A stretch of 64,000 bases of DNA. It comes from Ganoderma boninense (lineage: Eukaryota; Basidiomycota; Agaricomycetes; Polyporales; Polyporaceae). How positions within the stretch are numbered: position 1 is the first letter of the stretch; each line of letters begins with the position of its first letter. Position numbers and translations under genes: made by a program. The DNA is taken from assembly GCA_002900995.3 (NCBI GenBank), contig PJEW03000013.1, positions 831,395-895,394 of the forward strand, written 5' to 3'. The notes below the pieces were generated by a model. It worked only from the letters and a program-made list of their open reading frames with translations. It was not told the DNA's origin and made no database searches. Shown here in pieces: positions 21,958 to 33,596 of the stretch.

Positions 21958-23329
21958 CGACCCCGTTCTTGAGTCGGCTGCGAATCCAGCTCCCGAGTTT
22001 TTCGCGCGTAGCGGCGTTGACCACGTCTGCATGCCGATCCAGTATCCAGATGCGCCGTGCGCGCTGCAAGATTAACTCAGCGAATCGCAATCGTGGTGCA
22101 GATATGGTAGTCATACCCCAGAAGACCGAGTCACACCAATCAACATCCGGAACTTTGATCATGACCAGATCCGTTCGGTGCCTTCCCCCTCAGTAAGGCC
22201 GAGACCTTCTTGCAAGCGTGGATTGTACACAAGCTGACAGGCCCATTGGTGCCCATAAGCATGCATAACAGATGTTGCAAACAAGAGTCGCTGCATAATG
22301 CCGTCAGGCAAGATGTCGAACTGTCATGTAGTCAATATCAGCATACAAGCACTGACGAAACCTCCTACGCACCCGGTGTAGACTGCGGTCTAATACACAG
22401 CCGATATCGTAGTAGACAACCACCGTCGCCCGCTCGGGAAGGTGAGAGAAGAGGTGCGCAATCAATGCAACGCCATACTTCTGCTGCTCACCCGGGGTGT
22501 CGACATTGGCCAGGAACAGGACTATGTCATGGCGACAGACCAGAGCCATGAGTCCCGTATCATCGAACTTCACGCTTTGAGTCTTATCTTTCTTCTCATT
22601 TGCCGCCTCGTAGGATCTTTCGCATTCGTCCAGCGCTGACTCCGGAACTTTGCTCTTGTGTGAACGAGGAGACTTTTTGCGAGCTGCGTTGATGTGCGCT
22701 CCCATAGCATCCACCTGTTCCTTCGGTAAGAAGAGTATTTAGGCTCGTGGAACCAATGACCTTCGCCTGCTGCGACGTTATGACGTTGACTGAATGTAGC
22801 GTCAATGGCTACGTGGATGTCTCCGCCGTCCCTAGCACGCATCGCGTTCAGCGCAAACCTGTATATAACAAATCGTCCTCACCTCTCGAAACACCGCCCG
22901 AAGCGTGCACCGCCGAAACATGCTGGACATCTCAGCTGTAGATCACGACTGCAAGATCCGGGGACGAGAGTAATGACTGTCGAAGCTTCTTCTGTGACAG
23001 GAATTGCGGCGCTGCATGATTGTTTTCAATATTATCAAACAGAACAGTCAATGTGTGAGTACCTTGTCGCTTCTCCACTGTCGTCATGAAATTCGTCCCT
23101 GGACCGTTAGTGGAGATAGCTTGTCACCGCGGTCTATGCAAGACAGGGACTTCAGTCAGGTCGGATAATCTTTCGCCTTTAGTTACTGATGTTCATAGTT
23201 CATCTTCTCCAGTAAGGGAGAAGCGCCCGTAGCGGCGCCCGCCAGCTAAACTCCAGCGCCGACGGGTTGACCCCGACGGCGGGATTAACTTTTCGGGACG
23301 TTCAACATGGAGCGCCAAAAGCTAAGAAT

Positions 23330-23399
23330 TTCCCGCGCACGGGTTCGAACCCGCGGCGCGCGTTGCATGACGCGCTCTAGCCAGCTGGACTACGAGGCC
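23330..23399 (-). other. tRNA-like Pol III module, left arm
   Basis: Mirror copy of the module at 23753-23822: an A-box-like TAGTCCAGCTGG and a B-box GGTTCGAACCC, then a TTTT run. See that entry for the structure problems. Confidence 0.5.
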
Positions 23400-23752
23400 T
23401 TTGTATTACCACAAAGTAATAGCAATATATCCCCTCTTCCTCTGCCTACACTTAATACACTACTGGCGACAGGCGATAACAAATTATCCCTATCCATCCC
23501 TAGAGTACTCATGGTGACTATATCATGCTGCTTATTTGTCAGTCTTGGTGGATATCTTGTCAATAGAGTTGATCTTAAGCTGAGCTCTAATCTCAGCGGC
23601 AGAGTTTATCTGGCGGCCGGTATCAATTCAAATGAGGGCAGGTTCTGCCGATCCAGTGCGTCACACACTTCAGGCGCTCGGAGGCATAGAAATTTCGTCG
23701 GTGTAGGCAGAGGAAGAGGGGATATATTGCTATTACTTTGTGGTAATACAAA

Positions 23753-23822
23753 GGCCTCGTAGTCCAGCTGGCTAGAGCGCGTCATGCAACGCGCGCCGCG
23801 GGTTCGAACCCGTGCGCGGGAA
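23753..23822 (+). other. tRNA-like Pol III module, right arm
   Basis: TAGTCCAGCTGGCTAGAGC fits a D-arm and A box, GGTTCGAACCC fits a T-loop and B box, and TTTT follows at about 23832. The central hairpin has a CATGCA loop. It is not a standard tRNA: the 5' GGCCTCG and 3' GCGCGGG ends do not pair as an acceptor stem, and the anticodon and T loops are one base off standard size. It is best read as a tRNA-derived (SINE-like) head. Confidence 0.5.
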
Positions 23823-25309
23823 ATTCTTAGCTTTTGGCGCTCCATGTTGAACGTCCCGAAAAGTTAATCCCGCCGTCGGGGTCAACCCGTCGGCGCTGGA
23901 GTTTAGCTGGCGGGCGCCGCTACGGGCGCTTCTCCCTTACTGGAGAAGATGAACTATGAACATCAGTAACTAAAGGCGAAAGATTATCCGCCTTGGTTGA
24001 AACTGGTGTGCAAGATTCATGAAACGTTTAACACACCTATGAGCAGGACGCTGAGTCGTACGTTCCGTCGGACGATTGGTCGAACGTTGGACGAAGATGG
24101 CCGGTGCATGTAAAGCGGAATCTTCCGTCGGGAGTTCAATGGGAGGTCCGATAGAACGTCTGATGGTATGTTCGACGGGATGGCTAGGAGCTGTGTACGT
24201 CGTTAATGTTGAAAAACACAGTTCTGCTGGCATGCTCGCCTGCCGTTTGATATAAATTCCGCTCGCTCAAGGCAGAAACTGCTTCTTCGATTGCTACCTC
24301 CACGGTGTTGTCGACATGCTGTCGGAGCACATCGTACCACTGAATAGCCTGCCCAAGTCCTCTTCGAAAGGGGTCCTGAATGGGTTCATTCTATACCAGA
24401 TTGACGAACGTTATCAGTTCGAGGGACTTAAGCGCATCTCCCATGTGAGCAAACCTTCGCATTTAGGATGGAGAATCCCCGGCGGCTGTAGATGGTCTTC
24501 AAGGCCGCAGCGAGCGCAGATACCGCATCTGCAGACTGCTCAAATAGGGCGAAGTAGAAATCCAGCAAGTCTATTGAGATCGCAATGCGAGGCTGCGCTG
24601 GGGAAGTAGGGAAAAGCCCGTTTCGGATGAGAGCCTGTGGGAGTGATATGCATTCGCAAGTCTCGAACTCGACAGCAGTCATATCTATCAGGAGTGAAGT
24701 CAGCCCTTATACATGACAGAAAGTGAAATATGACAGACAGTCAAAGTGTAGACACTGTATAGATGTACGACTTTGCGTCGTACAAGTCCCGGACGAGCAT
24801 AAACCTCGCAATGGCTCGTCCGGCAGACGCCCAAGACGACCCAACGCGCGTTGCATGTAACCGAGATACTCCGTTAGCAGCTGAGGAATCAGAAGGAGCC
24901 ATTGGTGGTATAGCCTTTGCGTAGCTTCGTCCAGCTGTAAACGCCGTGCGCGCTGTTCGTTCTCCAACTTAGATGAATGATCGTTCAGGCACTCCTCTGC
25001 GCCAGGGTCGTCGATATCGGACGGGAATGGGCCGTCCTCAGCTGGCGTGATATTGACCCCGTTTATGGAGCTCGGGACCTTGCCTATGGCCGCACAACCT
25101 TTGACTTGTTCAAGAAGAGCATTCAGACTCTCCGTGAGTTCTTGCTCTTGACGAGCCAGGCCTGGGCGATTGACGAACTCGGAATCCTTCCGCCAGAGCC
25201 GTGGTCGTTTGGGGCTCTCGAAGTGCACTCCAACCGGCTGATTGGAGCGTTTTGGAGGCCGTGGAGGGGGTGTCGCTGGGGGGGGCAAGACGGGATAGTC
25301 GGAATCCAT

Positions 25310-25672
25310 GCTTAACTTACCTGGCGGTGCGTCTCGCAACCAACCGACATGCCGATGCCGGAGAAAGCGGGCCGTTTGCTGATGCCGCTCGTAGCTCGAG
25401 AATTGCTTCGGGCGGGCAGCGCGAGGCCGTTCTCTGCGAAAACATTCATGCCACAATCTTCACATATTTGGATCAATGCCGGCAGAACACCGAAGAAACT
25501 TGGGAAATTATTGCTATCTTGACCGAGCCTCCCCTCCGGAGTCCGATGGATAGGGATGAGGCAATTGCAAGTCTGCAGTTCGGATCTCATATCCAGTGGT
25601 ATCAAGATGAAGGATGTCCAAATGGAATGATGAGGCTCTTTTACAAAGATAGAGTATCCGAATGCACAAGGC
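25310..25672. other. Intergenic, KDZ 5' side to regulator 3' end
   Basis: 363 bp between the KDZ ATG and the stop of the Zn2Cys6 gene, both on the minus strand. The KDZ promoter would lie here; no clear TATA box seen. Confidence 0.4.
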
Positions 25673-28070
25673 TCAGTTGTAGACAACGTCCTCATTGGTA
25701 GACTGGGAACGGCCAGGCTGCAACACTTCGCACACGGACTGCACGATGGACTGGATCCTCTCCGCTTGAAGCTGAAGTTGCTTTCGGCGTTGTTCACGCG
25801 CTTGCAGTTGGTCGAGATAGATTTTGGCGAACGCGTACGCCGGCCATCCGTCGACATAATACTCTTCGAACTTCGGGAAGCGCCTCGCAATCTTGCCGAC
25901 AGGTTAGCGTGCATGTCAAAGATAAACGGTACGTGGATAGGGGAGATCATACCTGCGTAACGTACAAAACCTTCGAGGTGGTGGTTTGTTCGGAGTAACC
26001 CCTTGACATGTCTAGATGCTCAACGGCGGCCTCAGCGAACAAGAGCTGGGAGGTGGGGATGAGTAACAATGCAAGGTATGCAAGAATGCCGGAAACTCAC
26101 GATTATCTTTACAAACATGGCCGTGTCATCGTTGAGCCTCATAGAGGCTTGAAGAGGGGTGCTCGCCTCCAGTTTCAGGGCGTCGTCGTGCGCCGGTTGC
26201 ACATCGTCTGGCATCACCAACGCCTTCAGGTTCAAGACGCACGGCAAGGATGGAGTGAAGAGGGTGTTCGCAGGCCCCCCCGACGGTGGTCATATGCGAT
26301 CCTCGAAGTACACTGTGCCAGAGCAAGTTGCAGTTGGGTCAGTCGAGCGGGGCAAGGTGATTTGGGTAGTAACGTACGAGTCTCGAAGTCGTTAGTCATC
26401 TGGTGGTTGTGCGGGAGTTTGGACGCGCTGCGAGAGGTGGGGTGTTTGGGGACAGCCTCGGTGGGGTGGATATCGCGTTTTGACTGCCTCATGTCAGCGT
26501 ACGCGAGGGAAATCAGGCCGTGACGATACGTTCGCACCTCTAAAATGAAATTGAGCTCGTCGAGAAGCGACGACTGCACTGGCTCCAGATCCGGCTCAGC
26601 CTCTGGAGTTACGATCACCGCATAAATATTCGGATCCGAGAACGCGGTGTCGTCGGTTTCCACGTTGTCAGGAAACTGAGCCGGATTCACCGACGGAAGA
26701 AGGTGTTGATGCGGGAGAAAGCCTGGCACCTGACGACGGAACCGTTGACGGCGAGTTTGTGAACACTTCGCACGCATGTATGGCAAAGAACACATCGCAT
26801 ACCGAATCAGCAGCACCGGACGGGAGTGCTGTCCCGGACTGCAGCATGGAGTTGAGCCAGTCATCCTGACCGACATCGCGACGCAAGTCGTATAGGTTGA
26901 GTTGGTCTGCAGAATGCGTTGCAATGAGAAAGTGTTTGTGTCGTCCACCACCTGGCTATGTGTACTTACCTGATGGCCCGGCTACCGTAGTGGACTCAAG
27001 CGACCCAAACGCATGAGACAACAGAGTAGAGTCAAGTCCGCCCATGTCCTCTCGAGCACGAATCGCAGGCGTGGTTGCGGCCCGACCTGCTGGCGTGCTG
27101 TGGTAAAACGGGATTCCGGCGAATAGCGTGGTTTGTGAGTAAGGTGATGTAGAAGGTAACCCAAGAGGGCTAGTTCGTCGAGCATTGAAAGCCGTGGCTG
27201 GTAGGCTGCCCGTACATTCATCGGAAATGAAATAGTCGACGGGGTCGGAGAAGGACGTAGATTCCGCATTTGATGGAATCGCGGGCGCACATTCAGAAGT
27301 CGGTGTACGATGCGACGGATTCACGTATGCTGTCGCTGGGTTCGCCAGGGTCGATGTCGCATGGGCGTACGTAGGAACCGAGAGGAAGGGGTTAGAAGTG
27401 TGGTCGACGGTGGCTGGGGTAGTCGAACTGTCGAATAAGTACGATAGATGACCCTGAGCTATGTGACTTGGTGCGACGTCGATGTCTGTCGTGGTAGTCA
27501 CGTCCGATGTGCGCAGCTCGTGTTGCGCTCCTCCGATAGGGTCGTGCTGGGGCAGCTGACAGTTATGGAGCGGTTTCATGTTGTCCAGATAACAAGACGA
27601 CTTACGTTGTCGTAGGTGCGAGTAGTCGCAATAGACGACGTGTTAGGAGGGTTCTGCTGTGTATTCGGACTGTGACAGCGCGGTTTCGGGTGAACCGACA
27701 GGTCAGGCCACTCGCAAGGAACCTTCAGCCTTCTACATAATTTGCACGGTCTACCCTCTTCGCACTATGTCGTGTAAGCTTCCGGGCGATGCCTTGAACA
27801 AGAGGAAACGTACTCTCTGCTTTTTCTTCCTGCACATCAAGCAGGCCCGATTGGCTCTAGGTTTTGAAGGTTTGTTAGACTGTCGGCGACCGCGACGGCC
27901 TGTGAGAACAACGTGTTCAGGTATGCCACATGGATGAATGCGTCACGATACAGCTTGTGGTACGCACCATCGCCATTATCTAGCGAAGGCGTTAGCACCG
28001 AATGACGGGCAGGAAGATCGATCATACCTCCAGTGTGTGATCTGGACGTGCTGCTACCAGTATTATCCAT
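25673..28070 (-). CDS. Zn(II)2Cys6 transcription factor, 11 exons (~568 aa)
   Basis: Rebuilt from splice signals; exons in plus coordinates are 28028-28070, 27968-27979, 27814-27899, 27606-27764, 26970-27555, 26803-26906, 26538-26729, 26378-26483, 26101-26207, 25953-26045 and 25673-25891, and all phases join. Residues ~35-70 are a fungal binuclear zinc cluster, C-x2-C-x6-C-x5-C-x2-C-x6-C, inside RACLMCRKKKQRC and CKLCRRLKVPC; it should bind DNA in the nucleus. A long Ser/Thr/Pro-rich middle follows, then a helical segment FVKIILLFAEAA, and a C-terminal Gln/Arg-rich coiled coil. Exon 2 is only 12 nt. The intron before exon 9 is 170 nt; a more usual 65-nt version (acceptor at 26313) would include a TGA at 26290-26292. 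No fungal-specific middle homology domain is recognised. Confidence 0.75.
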
Positions 28071-29016
28071 GTGAGCGCGGACGGTGAACACGGGCGATAT
28101 GCTGGGCTACCGTGCCGCCGTCCCGGCTTATAACACTAGTCAGCACCACAACTTACTCGTCCGGAATGCTACGACGACAAAGCAATGAAGACGGCGTACC
28201 GACCATCTGGTTGGGCGAGAAGATGCCACAGGAAGCCACCCCCAGAAATAGAGTTCATCGCTGAGGGCGCGCTGGTTTCAAGCCGCGGACTGAGGAGGAA
28301 TCATCCAGAGTGAACTCACGAGGATATCGATGCCACGTTGGCACTTGTACGGTCACATGGAACGGGCGAGGGTGGACACTGTATACGTACACGAGCGCGG
28401 ATGGCTATTCGCCTGGTGTAAAGTAGAAGGGCAAGGAAGCATTCTTGTCGCATCATCCAATTGCCGATTGGGTGCCGTGCCGGTGTAAGTGGTTAGCGCT
28501 CGGCGGGCTTCTCATGGAGAAATGCAGGTGCCAATGAACGGTCAGTAGGTAGGTCGCGGCTTCGGTAAGGTACCTCGACACAAGGGTTCACTACGGCTTT
28601 GATATTCGGGAAATAAATACGTATTCTAGACAGGCACAATACATGTCAAACTAGCGAAAACTTCTGAGTCGATCCGGTACGGGAGGCGAACAACGTCCTT
28701 TCTGGGAGGGGCAAAACAGCTACAAGGGACAAGAGCACGATTTTAGCATAAAATCCTGCAGACGGTCGATAGTAGAGGACCCGGCTTGCACCGTATTACT
28801 TACGCCAGGCACTTCGATGCGTAGCACGCATCCGAGCGAAGTCTGCTACACTTTGGTCGCAGGACGACAAGGGATGCCGACGTCAGTCACCGAACGCGAC
28901 GTAATCAACGTTGGCGCCACCAAAAGCAGCGCGCTGCGATCTGTCCAGCGATTCGGACCGACTTGACGTCGGATGGCCTCCGGGTCCGTTTGTCGACGCT
29001 AAATCCGGTTACATTG
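28071..29016. other. Intergenic, no gene seen
   Basis: Region upstream of the Zn2Cys6 gene and downstream of the first F-box/NTase-like gene. Frames are short on both strands; nothing conserved. Confidence 0.4.
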
Positions 29017-29920
29017 TCAGCCCGGATCATCGTCACGACAGGAGACCGGATACCGCTCACCTGTGGGACGTACACGTGGGTAATCGATCAACCAGCCGGA
29101 CCCAAACGGACGGACGGGAAGAGGGAAGGCTCTGCTGCGCCAGACTGACAGGAAGTCGATAATGAGCACCGGTCCGTCTGAAAAGGCAGTACCCGGTCCA
29201 GGTTGCAATGCAAAACCCGCTCTCCAGTAATCCTCCTCCACGAACTGAAACCCGCGTTGTTCGTACTTCTTCTTCGCGGAGATCGCTTTGTCGTGTAGAC
29301 CATCCGTGACAAGCCCTTTACCCGCTAAGGTGTACTTCGGATAAGCGCATACAGCGCCGTGCGGAGTTATGAAATTGACGACGAGGCTGGTCCAGAAGCA
29401 CAAGAGCGGAGTCGCGGCGTTAGGACCCCTACTTTGGATGATCTCCAGACGTCTTCCTGTGGACGTTACGTATCGCCTGACACGTTTAATTCCCGTGTAG
29501 ACTCTCGGATTCCGCCGAGTCAGGTCGGACTCGAGCGTTACTGGGAAAAACCGTTCGAGATCGGTTATGAACGGCGCGTAGGCGTCGACTGCTACGTAGA
29601 CATCTAGATCTCCAGGCGTCCAATCGACGGGCGACGCGAATAGAGCTAGCGCAATCGAACCCGACATGATGGCCTTGTGGAGATGAAGGAGTCCATTCCA
29701 GTGACGGACACGGTCGCCGAAGAAAGGCTGCAAGAGGGCGAACAACCGGGAACGGATTTCTGTCGCGACTGCAGCTCGAAACAGTGTACAAGTCTGCGCA
29801 CACCGTACAAGCGAATCGATGTCGCACGCAGCCAATACGTGAAAGAGGTCGTCAACTGGCAGACTGCAAATCGGTTAATGACGCAAGCAGATCAGAAGGA
29901 TGTGTTGGAACGTACGTCAT
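29017..29920 (-). CDS. F-box plus nucleotidyltransferase-like protein, copy 1
   Basis: ATG at 29920 gives a 5-nt first exon; a 52-nt intron (29864-29915, GTACGT to TTGCAG) joins it in phase to MTLPVDDLFHVL. Residues 3-35 match an F-box (LPxDxLxxVLxxxDxxSL, then AQTC), which would recruit SCF ubiquitin ligase through Skp1. Next comes MSGSIALALF, then PGDLDVYVAVD: the hGS...DhD pattern of the Pol-beta-type nucleotidyltransferase fold, with both Asp present. Later are FWTSLVVNFITPHG, AYPKYTL and a C-terminal IIDFL and RPFGSGW. Substrate unknown; the catalytic reading is inference. The C-terminus may extend through another intron (GTGAGC donor near 29064). Three diverged paralogs lie at 32.4, 38.8 and 40.9 kb. 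Confidence 0.68.
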
Positions 29921-30430
29921 AAATTCTAGCAATGTATAAGACGAAATAATGCCGATGTCCTCGGTGAAGCTTGGGTAGAAGGATATAAGGTTAGAAAGTC
30001 ATCGACCGGGTTGGAATGGAACTTACTGGATATATACCCGAGACCCTTTCTCCATGACGCCCCTGTGGAGCGAATGGATACCAGTCCTACACCAGCCGGA
30101 TCACTGGTGCATATGGACGTAGTAGATCCGCGAACAACTGTGCGCGCACCGGCGAAGTTTCGATATGGTTCTCTCGGACATCTACCCGTATATTAGTGAT
30201 ATGGTTTATCGGTACGCAATTGACCCGTAGCAATTGGGTGATACTGCGGGCCGAAGTACCAACATATGCTTTGCACCCGAGGTCATGATCCGCGACTCTT
30301 CGACGGCAACGCAAATGTAACTGGGCAGTAAGTTCCCCAGCAACAACGTACATACCTGTGTACATTACTTTGTCAGAGTGGCATAAAACCCGGCAGGAGC
30401 ACGAACGCCATCACATAGACCTTCCACGAT
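29921..30430. other. Divergent intergenic region
   Basis: 510 bp between a minus-strand and a plus-strand start codon, so it should hold both promoters. No clear TATA box or repeat was picked out. Confidence 0.4.
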
Positions 30431-31334
30431 ATGGACGGTGTTCCTCGCCTTGTAGTATCAATCCCTCTGTACATCGCAATGCCCCGCCATCGCGTTACCA
30501 TGCGTAAAGTAAGCATCTTAGCCGCATCAACACGTCGTTATCGTACCTGACGAGTTCATTTAGCGATACGCTCTCGTAAACGTCGGCCTGGAGCAGGTCG
30601 GTTGGCGACACATGCGCCTGAAAACGCAATGGACTACTGTGGAAATGAAGGCGACAGCTTCGCCGACCACAGTCGACGAAGTTCCTACTACGCCGAACGT
30701 TGCAGGTGTCACGACGTTCGTTCCGACCAACGCATTGGCAAGCCCTGTATACATAGTTATAACTCATATTGAAGGGAGGCGAATCCGAGTGAGTGAACGC
30801 GACACGTACATGGCTTTGGCGCTGACGCATTTGCAGCCCGGATTGCTCATCACATTGTGTATCCGCGAGGATCCGGACAGAGGGTATCGTGCGGTTGTGG
30901 TCGACGCAACTGTATCTGTCAACAACGGTTTCCGAAGTAGTTACTCTGCGGAGATAGAATTTGCCGAACTGGAGTACACTGACCAAAGTGTCCGGAGCGC
31001 GATTGGCGGGGATGTCCTGGATATAGCTCGACGGGAGGTTCTGGCGGATATGCTGTCACGAGGAGAGTCCATCGGACCTGCGCCCTCCCCGACGGGGGAC
31101 AGAGAACAGCTTGATGGCGATGTGGACATCGACGCTGTGGGTGACTCGGACCTTCCGACCGGTGTTGCGGTGGATGGAGCCAGATCCGACTTCGAGAACC
31201 CCGACCGTTCGAGAGGTGGGCTGGCCCCGATGGTCGCGATCGTTGATGGCGAGGAGGATGCGTCGAAGGGAGAAAACAATGGCGATCCCGGTGGCATCAA
31301 GGACGAGCACTGCGTAGACGACTTGTATGCGTGA
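30431..31334 (+). CDS. Hypothetical protein, two exons (282 aa)
   Basis: ATG at 30431; exon 1 ends at 30508, a 55-nt intron (GTAAGC to TTTAG, 30509-30563) joins in phase, and exon 2 runs to TGA at 31334. The N-terminal ~170 residues look like a mostly beta globular domain (VYIVITHIEG, then ITLCIREDPDRGY and EIEFAELEY); the last 80 are acidic and low complexity. No family recognised. It stands alone on the plus strand inside the minus-strand F-box/NTase-like array. Confidence 0.5.
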
Positions 31335-32273
31335 GACAACTGCACATACGATACGAATGATTGTACACTTACTTCATGAATTTGGAGTTGACTTTACCCA
31401 CCATTCAAATGACGACGTCAGGATGGTTCTGACCCGCTGACGCGAGATGGGAATGGCGTAGGCGACCCTTCAGATGGACAATAGAGCAGACGATGAACCT
31501 AGCCGGTGTCGAAAGGTAGTCAGTACTGCGGATAATTCGTCCAGTGTCTGTTTCGAACGAACAACTATGTAAGACTTGAACGTCGAGGGCGGATATCCTA
31601 GAGTAACGATGTCATTAGTTCGACATCGCCGAGAAAGGTGTATAACGCCGTACCGCTATCGTGGAAGAGGAGTGACCGCGATGACTCACTTTCAACGTCG
31701 TAGCGCCGTGAACAGAATTACAGTAGAACACAACGCAGGTACGTGGACGCCATACACATAATATGACTCAGTTAGAGACACAATTCAAGGATTTGGGTAT
31801 GGGATGGGTAAGTAGTAAGTAAGAATAAATATGACAGGTCAGGTACACGAACTATTCGAATTAAGGAGCGCCGATGTAAGTCGCACGGTCAAGCAGCCGA
31901 CCCGACCTGCTCATACGCCTGTGTTGCACCGACACATCAACTTCAAGGGCTGAGTAGACGTTTATAAGTAACTGGGACCTCACAATGCTATCGGTCCGTA
32001 TAAATTACGCGAGCGACCGGGACAGACGAGTAATCGAGAAATAGGGCATGCTCTGGTAGGAACGTGTATGGAACGACATCGGTATGCAGGGTTATGCGAC
32101 AAGGACGTGGACGCGCTCGGACTAGGAAGTGCACATAAAACAGCATCGTCGGACACGGTATAGCATGAAAGCAGACAGTAGACGGCAAGCGTGTCGATGG
32201 CACCGAAATATCCGTGTACACATGGACGTAAGGGTAGGAATGTTGTGGACCGCAGGAAAGCCGTATCGCCGGC

Positions 32274-32312
<39 letters not shown>

Positions 32313-32422
32313 GTATGTGGGTGTGCGTATGGAATCGTTGACTGACGGGTCGGCCCATGCAAAGAGTGGTGGTAAAGGTAGTGTGTAAACCATCAAATGG
32401 CCTTATTGACGGAGTCGTCCGT
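31335..32422. other. Intergenic with AT microsatellite
   Basis: About 1.1 kb without a convincing gene. It includes the (AT)16 run at 32277-32308, and the frames through it encode Tyr-Ile repeats on either strand. Confidence 0.45.
32277..32308. repeat. (AT)16 microsatellite
   Basis: 32 bp of uninterrupted AT dinucleotides. Confidence 0.98.
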
Positions 32423-33596
32423 TCAAGTGGAATATCGCCGCCCGCGACGATGCACAGGAGGTGATACGACGGGGCTTCCAGTGTCCGCATTAGATATCGT
32501 GTGCATTACTTGACGTGCGCGGACGAAACCGGATGTATCCTCGGCAAAACGGAATAGCATAGATGAGATGAAGGGTGGGAGTACCGGATCGTCCTGTACA
32601 CAACCACCCTTGCAAGTCCCGATTGACGGTAAACGCCAGGCTACCATGGGTCCGTAGGGGGCAACTCCAAGAGCTCGAAGGTCGCCGAGGTCGACGCAAA
32701 AACCGTCAAAGAAGATGACGAGGGAACCAGGATCACCGAAAAACCTCCCTTGAAGCGGGCAGATGTATACCGATTTCCCGCACCCATCGTCTGAGGATTG
32801 CGACGAGGACGAGGACACGCGAGCTGATAAAGGCCAGTTATCGGGTCGGATGTCGAAGCCAAAGTCGAGGCGTTGGAGTCGTTCCGCCAGATCGTGATCC
32901 CACCAGCCCATCGCTTCCGATCGGGAATCGCATAGGATGGATAAACGGTTGAGTGTAAGGCAGGGATACGCGCACCCAAGAGTGAAGCCGGTAACGAAGT
33001 TCATCAGCGCGGTCGTCCAATACCCGCTGACTACGTCGCACGCCGACGGCGTGCTAGACTCGTACAGCACGACGCAGTACCCTGTCGACAATCTGTACTC
33101 CGCAATGCGCGTGATATGGCGATGGAATGGGAAACCAAGCGGTGCGGGTTTCACCACAAGAGAGGCGAGGTGGGATTCGTGCAGGAGAAGCCGCGACATG
33201 GAGTCCACGAACGGTTGGAAGTAAAGATTCCCAATGGCCAGCTCGAGGGTTCCGTTGCATATCGACAAATCTCGGAGAATGTGTGCGAGAGCTGCCTCGC
33301 CGACGATCAAGGCGCTCCATGGTGCCATCGCCTGAAGGAAGGCTGTCGGGTCGGGGAAAAAACGACTGACAAGGCAAAGGAGGGATCCTCGAATGTGCTG
33401 GTTGACGGACAGGTAATTCGTGAGGCACGTCGCCCGCCAGGAGAGTAGGGATGGCATGGTCATGTAGTCGAGAGCATAATCTGCCGCCAGCGCGATTCGG
33501 CTGTGCGCGTACCCAGCATGAGACACTAGTGCCAGCTGCGTGTACGGGAACAACTCACCGGTTTCTCAAGTCTCCAAAACCAGGTCGATCGTTCAT
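32423..33596 (-). CDS. F-box-like plus NTase-like protein, copy 2 (371 aa)
   Basis: ATG at 33596; exon 1 ends at 33559, a 58-nt intron (33501-33558, GTGAGT to GCACAG) joins in phase, and exon 2 runs to the stop at 32423. Residues ~15-50 are F-box-like (MPSLLSWRATCLTNY). VGEAALAHILRD, then NGTLELAIG, aligns with the hGS...DLD segment of copy 1, but the first Asp is Thr and the second Glu. Then come ALMNFVTGFTLGCAYP, CPLQGRFFGDPGSLVIFF and VAPYGPMVAWR, which define a shared C-terminal module (CPxQxRFFGDxGSLVxFF). It is likely a non-catalytic member of the family. Confidence 0.65.

Larger units (their letters stand above)
23162..23990. repeat. 829-bp perfect inverted-repeat element
   Basis: Arms 23162-23451 and 23701-23990 (290 bp each) read as exact reverse complements, separated by a 249-bp spacer without a long frame. 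Each arm carries a tRNA-like Pol III module pointing toward the outer end of its arm. The element sits in the non-coding or decayed stretch between two KDZ exons. No target duplication was found (left flank ends AGGT, right flank starts CCTT). Arm identity suggests recent origin, ongoing gene conversion, or an assembly artefact. Confidence 0.9.
21958..25309 (-). pseudogene. KDZ (Kyakuja-Dileera-Zisupton) transposase, decayed
   Basis: ATG at 25309 begins MDSDYPVLP. Next come a Pro-rich basic region, CSSGTCTTQ (a CxC-type cysteine region), after an intron FPTSPAQPRIAISIDLLDFY and YSRRGF, then after another intron DPFRRGLGQAIQWYDVL. Past the inserted palindrome (23162-23990) follow LRCPACFGGARFGR, then DIHVAIDATFSQRH (first catalytic Asp), FDDTGLMALVCRHD, TPGEQQKYGVAL, AYGHQWACQLVYNPR, GLTEGEGTERIWS (catalytic Glu) and IWILDRHADVV. 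These are the known KDZ landmarks. Damage: a 2-bp insertion near 22735, a TGA at 22159-22161, a frame change near 22130 and the scaffold gap. Confidence 0.87.

Noticed and set aside
23753..23822. A functional tRNA gene
   Set aside because: Acceptor ends do not pair and two loops are one base off standard, so only tRNA-like is claimed.
23307..23845. Identical ORFs on both strands starting MERQKLRIS
   Set aside because: They arise from the inverted repeat and translate the tRNA-like module; not a protein gene.
25312..25950. 212-codon minus-strand frame and the plus-strand frame opposite it
   Set aside because: The real coding frame here is the last exon of the Zn2Cys6 gene (25673-25891), in another frame.
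31980..32490. Tyr-Ile repeat ORFs across 32.3 kb
   Set aside because: Produced by the (AT)16 microsatellite.
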